Shown piece after piece: positions 1 to 5,654 of a stretch of 8,441 bases of DNA. Numbering within the stretch: position 1 is the first letter of the stretch; each line of letters opens with the position of its first letter. Both the position numbers and the translations under genes were made by a program. The notes beneath the pieces are model-generated. The model saw only the letters and a list, made by a program, of their open reading frames with translations, did no database searches and was not told the origin of the DNA. This stretch comes from Clostridiales bacterium (GTDB lineage Bacteria > Bacillota > Clostridia > Lachnospirales > Lachnospiraceae). The stretch spans positions 1 to 8,441 of the forward strand of contig DXXQ01000203.1 of assembly GCA_019416265.1 (NCBI GenBank), given 5' to 3'.

Positions 1-368
1 GTCTTGTACAGGGATTTAAAGTAGCAGCAGCAGATCAAGATTTTGATATTAAAGATGGTACTTACAGAATAACAATTTCTAAAGATGGCACTGTGATTCA
101 GACTGGTGCAAAGGGTGACTGGCAGAATGCGTTAAAAGAGTATACGGGATATGAATTTGAGAAAGATGTAAAAAATCCAAATATTAAATTAAAATCTAAA
201 AAATGGAATAAAGCTGATACATGGTCTGACGGTGATAATGCAAACCTTCCAGCCGAAGGAGAAATAGCAGCGCGCTTGACTATAGGAAAAGATGGTTCTG
301 TTGTTGTGCAGTATGCCCCAAAAGAATTACTTGATATCTCAAATAAAACTCCAGGTCAAACCCAGTAA
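1..368 (+). CDS. Probable type IV pilin, C-terminal part (5' end outside window)
   Basis: The reading frame is open from base 3 to the TAA at 366-368 and shows 121 residues; the start lies upstream. GTG at 93 has no ribosome binding site and the frame runs through it, so it is an internal codon. The visible part is hydrophilic, with no membrane segment and no cysteine, and looks beta-rich: two short strand-turn-strand units share a KDG(T/S)V turn (visible residues 27-31 and 96-100). It is Lys/Asp-rich and ends in a short polar tail. No family motif survives in this fragment. The pilin call rests on position, 49 bases upstream of the prepilin peptidase in a pilus operon, and on a globular-head-like composition. 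GC is low, about 36% by hand count at 121-360, against about 50% in the next gene. It could be the major pilin (PilA) or another minor pilin; the N-terminal class III leader upstream would settle this. Confidence 0.6.
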   Translation, partial: LVQGFKVAAADQDFDIKDGTYRITISKDGTVIQTGAKGDWQNALKEYTGYEFEKDVKNPNIKLKSKKWNKADTWSDGDNANLPAEGEIAARLTIGKDGSVVVQYAPKELLDISNKTPGQTQ

Positions 369-417
369 TCTTAAATAAAGTTTGAAATAAAAGAATCTAA
401 CGAAAGGACATCTCCCT

Positions 418-1182
418 ATGCTATACGTCCTTGAATCCCTTCCCTACCTCGTCCTCTTCATCTTCGGCACCGTCATCGGAAGCTTCTTAAATGTCTGCAT
501 CTATCGTCTGCCTCTGGGGCAGTCGGTGGTGACAGCCCCTTCCCACTGTATGTCCTGTGGGGAGAAGCTTCGCTGGTATGATATGGTTCCTGTGGTGAGC
601 TGGCTGGTACTGGGAGGCAAATGTAGAAATTGTAAGTCAAAAATATCCATACAATACCCCCTCATAGAAGCTGTCAACGGCCTTCTCTATGTGGGGGTCT
701 GTATGGTAACAGGCTTAAACCTCACCGGCATGGTGTACTGCCTTATGGCATCCGCCCTGCTGACCCTAAGTGTCATTGACTTTCGCACTTATGAAATCCC
801 CGTGGAGATCAACTGGTTCCTGTTGATTCTGGGAATCCTTGCAACAGCCCTTGACCACACCCATCTGGCAGATCACCTGATCGGCTGTGTGTGCGTCAGC
901 GGTCTTTTAGGCCTCATCTACATCCTCTCCGGCGGAAACGCCATTGGAGGAGGAGATGTGAAGCTCATGGCAGCAGCAGGATTACTCCTTGGATGGCAGA
1001 GAATCATCCTCGCCTTTTTGTTGGGCTGCATTCTGGGCTCGATACTTCATCTGATCCGGATTAAAGCCTTCAAAGCAGGAAGAGTCCTTGCCTTAGGGCC
1101 CTACCTTTCCATGGGAATCCTTCTTTCAGCCCTCTGGGGAAATCAGTGGATTGAAAGCTATCTGTCCCTGTTGGGATTGTGA
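418..1182 (+). CDS. pilD: Prepilin peptidase / N-methyltransferase PilD (A24 family)
   Basis: This is an integral membrane aspartic protease that cuts class III leaders of prepilins after Gly and methylates the new N-terminal residue. The 254 residues have the full bifunctional layout. The N-terminal hallmark GSFLNVCIYRLP (residues 21-32) follows the first membrane helix. A cytoplasmic zinc-type domain has two CxxC pairs (C44/C47 and C69/C72), as in full-length PilD. Several hydrophobic helices follow. The catalytic aspartates are probably D121 (in SVIDF) and D180 in the GGGD motif (177-180, followed by VKL). The usual Pro-Asp a few residues after the first catalytic Asp reads IPVE here. Length is normal for the family. 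Start ATG at 418 follows GAAAGGA at 402-408 with a 9-base spacer. It lies between the pilin and pilMN genes; its substrates are the prepilins of the same operon. The gene is GC-richer than the pilin before it. Confidence 0.95.
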   Translation: MLYVLESLPYLVLFIFGTVIGSFLNVCIYRLPLGQSVVTAPSHCMSCGEKLRWYDMVPVVSWLVLGGKCRNCKSKISIQYPLIEAVNGLLYVGVCMVTGLNLTGMVYCLMASALLTLSVIDFRTYEIPVEINWFLLILGILATALDHTHLADHLIGCVCVSGLLGLIYILSGGNAIGGGDVKLMAAAGLLLGWQRIILAFLLGCILGSILHLIRIKAFKAGRVLALGPYLSMGILLSALWGNQWIESYLSLLGL

Positions 1183-1184
1183 CC

Positions 1185-1198
1185 GCTGCCCTGGCAGC
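1185..1198 (+). repeat. Short perfect hairpin GCTGCC-CT-GGCAGC
   Basis: This 6-bp inverted repeat begins three bases after the pilD stop codon. In RNA it would more likely form a 5-bp stem with a CCTG tetraloop. It is followed on the + strand by six A residues and then by a second, stronger hairpin. There is no T tract, so it is not a classical + strand terminator. A role in 3'-end stability or processing of the pilD message is possible but unproven. Confidence 0.45.
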
Positions 1199-1225
1199 AA
1201 AAACGTAGCCGGATTTCCGGCTACA
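1199..1225 (-). terminator. Perfect 8-bp hairpin with T tract on the minus strand
   Basis: GTAGCCGG (1206-1213) and CCGGCTAC (1218-1225) form a perfect GC-rich stem with an ATTT loop. Upstream on the + strand lie six A residues (1199-1204), so read on the minus strand the stem is followed by G and TTTTTT, the form of an intrinsic terminator. No T run follows on the + strand, and no minus-strand gene is seen that would need it. It could stop antisense transcription, or act on the + strand as a partial terminator or processing stem between pilD and pilMN. Confidence 0.4.
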
Positions 1226-1315
1226 AAGGAGCATTTGAAATCCGTGAAGGAAAGTGCTTCTTTGTAACGGGAAATCTTATTCATTAAATAAAAATACGGA
1301 ACAAAGGAGAGAAAG

Positions 1316-2965
1316 ATGGCTAGATTTATAAGTATAGAAGTGGAATTCTCACAGGTTCGTGTAGCCGAGATCGACAGCGGCAAAAAAATGAGCAAAGTAA
1401 GAAACTGCTTCTGGTTTCCAACTCCCAGAGGAGCCGTGGAAGATGGAATGATTCGTGATACAAAAGGTCTGGGAGAAGCATTAAAAAAAGAACTGGCCAG
1501 TCGAAAAATCCGAACAAAGAAAGTATACTTTGTAGTCGGCTCCACACGAATTGCCAGCCGTGAAGTGCGGATTCCTTTTGTAAGTAAAAATAAAATACAG
1601 AGCATTGTAAACGCCAACGCCTCAGATTATTTTCCCATTGATATTACGAAATACGTCATTTCCTACAGTGTTCTGGGAATTGAAAGCGTAAACTCGAGTG
1701 AAGTTGACAATGAGAGCGAAGAGCAGAACAGGAAAAATCAGGTAAAACAATATCATCTGATGGTTTATGCGGCTCCCAAATCAATCTCCACAGCCTACCA
1801 TGAGCTGGCGCAGACTGCAGGCCTTAATATGGCCGGCCTTAACAGCACCGGAGACAGTACCTACCAGGCGATCCGGAGGCTTTTCTCCAATCAGACCTGT
1901 ATTTTGATGAAGATCGAAGAGCATACCACAGGAATTATGGTAGTTAGAAACGGCGAACTGGCTTTGCAAAGAAATGTAAACTACGGAGTTGACAGTGCAA
2001 TGGACACCCTGAGAGCCTTTCCCGAATTCGGGGAAAACATGGATTCCCGGGATGCCTTAGAGCTTCTTTGCAATCGAAACCTCCTCACCTCTTCCCTTGA
2101 TCTTCCCATGGATGTGACAGAGCCGGAGGACACCGATGAATTTATAAAAACAGCCAGAAGAGAGGTGACGGAGAGCCTCCGCTATCTGGTAGGGAATATT
2201 TCCCGAATCATGGATTACTACATATCAAGAAACCCTGACGTAAATTTTGACTCTATTTTCTGCTGCGGAATCGGAACACAGATACAGGGATTAGCAAGGC
2301 TTCTCACAAACGAGCTGGGACAGCAGGTAGAACCCCTTGATTCCATCAAAGGCTTTTCCTTTGCCAAAGAACGGCCGCAGGAGGGCTTCAGCCCCTATGT
2401 TTCTGTTTTGGCGCCCCAAAAATCAGGGGTAAACCTTATGGAAAACCTTTCCGGAAAGAACAGAGAAGGAGACATGAGCGGCGCCATCGTTGTTTTCGCA
2501 GTAGGCGCTCTGTCAGCGGCAGTTCTCATGGGAGCTTCCACAGCAGTCCGCCTTTATCACCAGCGCCAGCGTGACGAGCTCAGCCAAAGGATCGAAGAAG
2601 AAAGCGCCATTGAAGAGATTTATAACAGGTATAATATCTCCAGGGAGCAGTTTGAAAATTTCCAGATCATGTATGAATACACCAATACTCCTAACGAGGG
2701 ACTTGTGGAATTTATTGAGGAAATGGAAGAAAAAATGCCTTCCAACATTACCATTGAAACCTTCAGCTCCACCGGAACCCAGGTAAGCTTTTCCGTGCGT
2801 CTTGCAAGCAAGGCGGAAGCTGCCAATGCGCTGATGCAGCTGAGAACCTTTGACAGCCTCCTTACTGTCACGACCACGGGAATTGACGAAGGAGAGGACG
2901 GAACTGTGTCCATGTCTGTTACCTGTACGTATCGGAACCAGGCCCTTATGGATAACAACCAATAG
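1316..2965 (+). CDS. pilMN: PilM-PilN fusion, type IV pilus assembly platform protein
   Basis: This 549-residue protein joins two components usually encoded separately. Residues 1 to about 365 are PilM-like, an actin/FtsA-fold cytoplasmic protein. Residues 371-379 (GVNLMENLS) resemble the short N-terminal NLLP-type peptide by which PilN binds PilM. One membrane helix follows (about 388-411), then a charged coiled coil (about 414-435) and a PilN-type extracytoplasmic alpha/beta domain (about 455-540). PilN pairs with PilO through the coiled coil and ferredoxin-like domain to align the pilus motor. The PilM nucleotide-binding motifs are degraded: the DxG of phosphate-1 reads EVE (8-10), phosphate-2 reads KIEEHTT (199-205), and only a GIG (318-320) remains of the adenosine motif. 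Start ATG follows AAAGGAG (1303-1309) with a 6-base spacer. pilO follows after 45 bases. Separate PilM and PilN reading frames were ruled out because the frame is continuous with no internal stop. Confidence 0.9.
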   Translation: MARFISIEVEFSQVRVAEIDSGKKMSKVRNCFWFPTPRGAVEDGMIRDTKGLGEALKKELASRKIRTKKVYFVVGSTRIASREVRIPFVSKNKIQSIVNANASDYFPIDITKYVISYSVLGIESVNSSEVDNESEEQNRKNQVKQYHLMVYAAPKSISTAYHELAQTAGLNMAGLNSTGDSTYQAIRRLFSNQTCILMKIEEHTTGIMVVRNGELALQRNVNYGVDSAMDTLRAFPEFGENMDSRDALELLCNRNLLTSSLDLPMDVTEPEDTDEFIKTARREVTESLRYLVGNISRIMDYYISRNPDVNFDSIFCCGIGTQIQGLARLLTNELGQQVEPLDSIKGFSFAKERPQEGFSPYVSVLAPQKSGVNLMENLSGKNREGDMSGAIVVFAVGALSAAVLMGASTAVRLYHQRQRDELSQRIEEESAIEEIYNRYNISREQFENFQIMYEYTNTPNEGLVEFIEEMEEKMPSNITIETFSSTGTQVSFSVRLASKAEAANALMQLRTFDSLLTVTTTGIDEGEDGTVSMSVTCTYRNQALMDNNQ

Positions 2966-3010
2966 GCTGCTGTTAAAAGCAACAGTAATTCAGTAGGAGA
3001 GTGAACTTAT

Positions 3011-3865
3011 ATGAAAATATCTACACGTGATAAAAAAATACTGCTGATGTTCCTGGGCATTCTCATTTTCGCCGCAAGCTATTTCTTTTACTACAGACCG
3101 ACCATGGAAGAGGTTCAGATCATTCAGCAGGAGAACGTAAACCTTTCCAATCGCCTGGAGGAGCTTTTAGAGCTGGCGCAGAATAAGGATTTTTATGAGG
3201 GCGAAACAAAGGAAATGCAGACAAAGATTTCTGAGTACTGCCAAAAATTCCCATACACCGTTCGTCCTGAGGATGGGATCGTCCTTGCGATGAACATGGA
3301 AAAAGCCATGGACATAAAAATCGGAAATGTAGGTCTGGGAGAACTGGAATACGTCTACTCCATTGACGGAAACGCTCAGGAGAACGCCGTAACCCTTCCG
3401 GAGGAAACACTGATGGAAAAGGGAAATGAAAACACCCAGCAGCAGATCAATGAGATCGAGGGTGTGGAGGAAATGCCGGAGGCCATAGATAACAATGAGG
3501 TCGACCCTTCAAACGCTGCCTTGGAAAGTCCCGGTGCAGATCAGGAACAGCTTTCCCCTGTTCTCTACAGAACAAAGGACAGTATGCAGTTCCAGTGTAC
3601 CTATAAAAGCCTGAAGGAAATGGTGAAATATCTGGGCTCCCAGAGCGGAAGAATGACCCTTGATAACATTAACGCTTCCTTCGATTCCACCACCGGAAAC
3701 TTAAGCGGGACCATGACCGTCAACCTATACTCCATGGTAGGAGGCGGCAGCACCTACACCTCACCGGATGCAGGAAGGGTGAAGCTTGGAACCAAAAATA
3801 TTTTCGGCACCATCGAAAAAACAACCAAAAAGAAACAAGCTGACAAAAAAGCAAACAATAAATAA
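3011..3865 (+). CDS. pilO: Type IV pilus inner-membrane platform protein PilO
   Basis: The 284 residues have the PilO layout. A short basic cytoplasmic end (MKISTRDKK) is followed by one membrane helix (about 9-28), a coiled coil (about 32-75) with regular Leu/Glu spacing, and an extracytoplasmic alpha/beta domain whose last part includes LKEMVKYLGS (201-210) and strands at 214-240. It should pair with the PilN part of the gene upstream and link the PilM ring to the pilus motor. Compared with the roughly 200-residue family norm it has an acidic, Glu/Asn/Gln-rich, low-complexity insertion at about 118-183, probably disordered, and a lysine-rich tail (270-284). Start ATG follows TAGGAGAG (2994-3001) with a 9-base spacer. 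Assignment rests on topology and on position directly after pilMN more than on signature motifs. Confidence 0.85.
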   Translation: MKISTRDKKILLMFLGILIFAASYFFYYRPTMEEVQIIQQENVNLSNRLEELLELAQNKDFYEGETKEMQTKISEYCQKFPYTVRPEDGIVLAMNMEKAMDIKIGNVGLGELEYVYSIDGNAQENAVTLPEETLMEKGNENTQQQINEIEGVEEMPEAIDNNEVDPSNAALESPGADQEQLSPVLYRTKDSMQFQCTYKSLKEMVKYLGSQSGRMTLDNINASFDSTTGNLSGTMTVNLYSMVGGGSTYTSPDAGRVKLGTKNIFGTIEKTTKKKQADKKANNK

Positions 3866-3904
3866 AAAACATACTTAGAGGGGAGCACAGGTTGGCCCCT
3901 CTAA
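3864..3904 (-). terminator. 9-bp hairpin between pilO and pilV, T tract on the minus strand
   Basis: TTAGAGGGG (3875-3883) and CCCCTCTAA (3896-3904) form a perfect stem with a 12-base loop. On the + strand it is followed by AGCTATTC, not a T run, so it is not a classical terminator for pilO. On the minus strand the stem is followed after a few bases by six T residues (complement of 3864-3869). No minus-strand gene needs it. It may be an mRNA processing or stability element that sets different levels for platform and minor pilin genes. Confidence 0.4.
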
Positions 3905-3918
3905 AGCTATTCTTTGGG

Positions 3919-3925
3919 AAAGGAG
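3919..3925 (+). promoter_or_regulatory. Ribosome binding site that fixes the pilV start at 3932
   Basis: AAAGGAG lies six bases before ATG at 3932. An in-frame TTG at 3914 would give six extra residues, but it precedes this site and has no site of its own. ATG 3932 is therefore preferred. Confidence 0.85.
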
Positions 3926-3931
3926 ATTCGG

Positions 3932-5605
3932 ATGAAGGCAAGACAAACAAAAAGAGACCATTCGAAAAAAAATAAAAATGCCGGTATGAGCCTTCTGGAA
4001 GTCATTATAGCAGTAAGTATTTTTTCCATTGCTGCCATCGTCCTCCTTCAGGGCTTCGTCACCTCCAGCCGAATCAACCGCAAATCAAACCTCTACCTGG
4101 AGGCCACTTCCACCGCCCAGAACGTCATGGAAGAAATCAAGGCCCGCCCCTTCGAAGAAGTCTCCCTGGCTTTTAATTACCCCATAGACCTGACCACAGG
4201 GGAAAGCAGATTTACCTTTTTGAATCCGCAGAAAGATAAAATCAATACTCCCGGAGGACTTGGTATTTGTGAGAAGATAAAAACTGTTGACAAGGATGGG
4301 AACAGCATTTTTACGGATGTTCGTCTTACCGGGGAAAATGATCAGATCACAGCATCTGTTATTTCTCAGGATAATGGAAAGACCTATAAATTTAACCCCA
4401 GAAAAACGGGAGAGAATGCTTCTAAATATTACTTCCAGATGACAAATGTAACGAATCTTCATGAGACCTTTGATATTCTTGCAGAATTTGATGGAAGTAA
4501 GGATTCGGGCTATAAAAAGGCAAACAATCTTGTTTCTGAAGATGAAAAAAATGATATGTTAAGCCCGAATATTGCAAAGCTTGACAGTAAAAGTAATGGA
4601 TTTTTGATAATGCCCAAAGAATGGGACCACAATGCTATGGAAAATATGGTGGCGAAACAACTGACAATTGCTCAGGAGTTGTGGAATGAAGATTTTTTAG
4701 AATGGAGAGATGAAAATAAGAAACCTATAGAGAAACCAGATGGAACAGAAGAGTTTATTTATCCAACCGAGGAAGAATTTGCAAATGCGATTGGAATTCC
4801 GAAGCCTACAGTTCCCTTGGATCAGAATGAGGTATATAAAAAAACCAAACGAACCCTTCAGATTGATTTAAGCGGGGAAGGCAGTGTAATTACTGCAAAA
4901 GCCCGATACACTTTGAATGCCCGGGAATATAAAGACTCGTCTCGTGGCAAATATGGTAGAATGGACATTTGCTGTGACGGAACACCAAATGAAGGAGGCT
5001 CTTGTAAAAAAGGCTGCTGTATGCATACCAGTGTTTATGTTCCGTTTTACAGCACAGATGCAGGCGTTGAGCTGAAAAATATTTATATATTCTATTATCC
5101 TAATTATGAATCTACAAATAGTGCAGAACCTCTGGATGTAATAGAATTTGACAATAAAATAAATTATCCGCTTGGTTTATATGTGGTAAAGCAACAGGAT
5201 GAAGCAAACAGTACCCCTTCTTCTTCCCAGGAAATAAGCTATAAGGCTCAATTGATTATACAGGAAAATCCAACCTCTAACTGGAATACAAATCCAACTC
5301 TTTTCCGTGCGCAAACAAAACTTCGAACAAATCTTGATACGGATATCAGCGCCAGAGAAGATGGAACTTTTGTCTATGAAAGACCATCTATTCATCAGAT
5401 GACATTGATTTATACAGATGAGAAAGGATATTCGGTTAAGGATTCCAATGCGAGAAAAGTGTTGGATTATAACGGATTAGACGATAGAAGAAAACGTGAT
5501 CGAATTTATACTGCAAAAATTGGCGTTTATAAAAAGGGCGCAGCAGAGAAGAATTTTCCAAACGAGGATTTGATTGTTCAATTAGACGGAACGAAAGAAG
5601 ATTAA
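3932..5605 (+). CDS. pilV: Large PilV-like minor prepilin with cysteine cluster
   Basis: This 557-residue secreted prepilin begins with an 18-residue basic class III leader ending in NAG. PilD should cut between G18 and M19. Mature residues MSLLE place the conserved Glu5 at E23, followed by a hydrophobic helix to about residue 44 and an amphipathic stretch (QNVMEEIKARPF). This start resembles PilV/PilI-type minor pilins. The remaining roughly 470 residues form an exceptionally large head with no domain I can name; most minor pilins are 120-250 residues. A cluster of five cysteines and one histidine lies at residues 347-365 (two CC pairs and a single C between them), suggesting a disulfide knot or metal site. 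Base composition falls sharply near base 4200 (codon about 90), just after the helix. Homologous genes in the same position in C. difficile are called pilV. Expected place: pilus tip or minor subunit, possibly adhesive. Prepilin call is firm; the exact subtype is moderate. Confidence 0.85.
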   Translation: MKARQTKRDHSKKNKNAGMSLLEVIIAVSIFSIAAIVLLQGFVTSSRINRKSNLYLEATSTAQNVMEEIKARPFEEVSLAFNYPIDLTTGESRFTFLNPQKDKINTPGGLGICEKIKTVDKDGNSIFTDVRLTGENDQITASVISQDNGKTYKFNPRKTGENASKYYFQMTNVTNLHETFDILAEFDGSKDSGYKKANNLVSEDEKNDMLSPNIAKLDSKSNGFLIMPKEWDHNAMENMVAKQLTIAQELWNEDFLEWRDENKKPIEKPDGTEEFIYPTEEEFANAIGIPKPTVPLDQNEVYKKTKRTLQIDLSGEGSVITAKARYTLNAREYKDSSRGKYGRMDICCDGTPNEGGSCKKGCCMHTSVYVPFYSTDAGVELKNIYIFYYPNYESTNSAEPLDVIEFDNKINYPLGLYVVKQQDEANSTPSSSQEISYKAQLIIQENPTSNWNTNPTLFRAQTKLRTNLDTDISAREDGTFVYERPSIHQMTLIYTDEKGYSVKDSNARKVLDYNGLDDRRKRDRIYTAKIGVYKKGAAEKNFPNEDLIVQLDGTKED

Positions 5606-5654
5606 TAAATTAGAAGTATCCTTTCGAAGATCGAACTCAACCATTGGAGGAGCT

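Larger units (their letters stand above)
1183..1315. other. pilD-pilMN intergenic region
   Basis: At 133 bases this is the longest gap in the operon. Its first third holds two tandem perfect inverted repeats (annotated separately). The rest is AT-rich. A weak promoter-like pair, TTGTAA (1262-1267) and TAAATA (1285-1290) with a 17-base spacer, precedes pilMN, but both boxes match consensus poorly. A strong ribosome binding site AAAGGAG (1303-1309) serves pilMN. A second AAAGGAG at 1226-1232 is not followed by a credible gene. No known riboswitch fold was recognised. Confidence 0.4.

Noticed and set aside
1236..1268. Ten-codon TTG-started frame behind an AAAGGAG in the pilD-pilMN gap, a possible leader peptide
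   Set aside because: The spacer is only three bases, the start is weak and the peptide has no regulatory codon run; chance is likelier.
1262..1290. Promoter-like TTGTAA and TAAATA with 17-base spacing before pilMN
   Set aside because: Both boxes match consensus poorly in AT-rich DNA; not strong enough for a separate feature.
1183..1315. Possible cyclic-di-GMP riboswitch, as is known upstream of a C. difficile pilin gene
   Set aside because: None of the conserved riboswitch core segments could be seen here; any such element would more likely lie upstream of the operon, outside the window.
1126..1617. Minus-strand open frame of 163 codons across the pilD end, the intergenic gap and the pilMN start
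   Set aside because: It is antisense to two well-supported genes, shows no family motif, and runs through the hairpin region; it is a shadow frame.
2513..2982. Two overlapping minus-strand open frames (149 and 120 codons) opposite the PilN part
   Set aside because: They overlap each other and the strongly supported pilMN frame and have no recognisable domain.
3914..3931. Upstream in-frame TTG start for the PilV-like gene
   Set aside because: It lies before the ribosome binding site at 3919-3925; ATG 3932 has ideal spacing.
5623..5635. Small inverted repeat TTCGA-AGA-TCGAA between the two large pilin genes
   Set aside because: A 5-bp stem with no T tract is too weak to call a terminator or operator.
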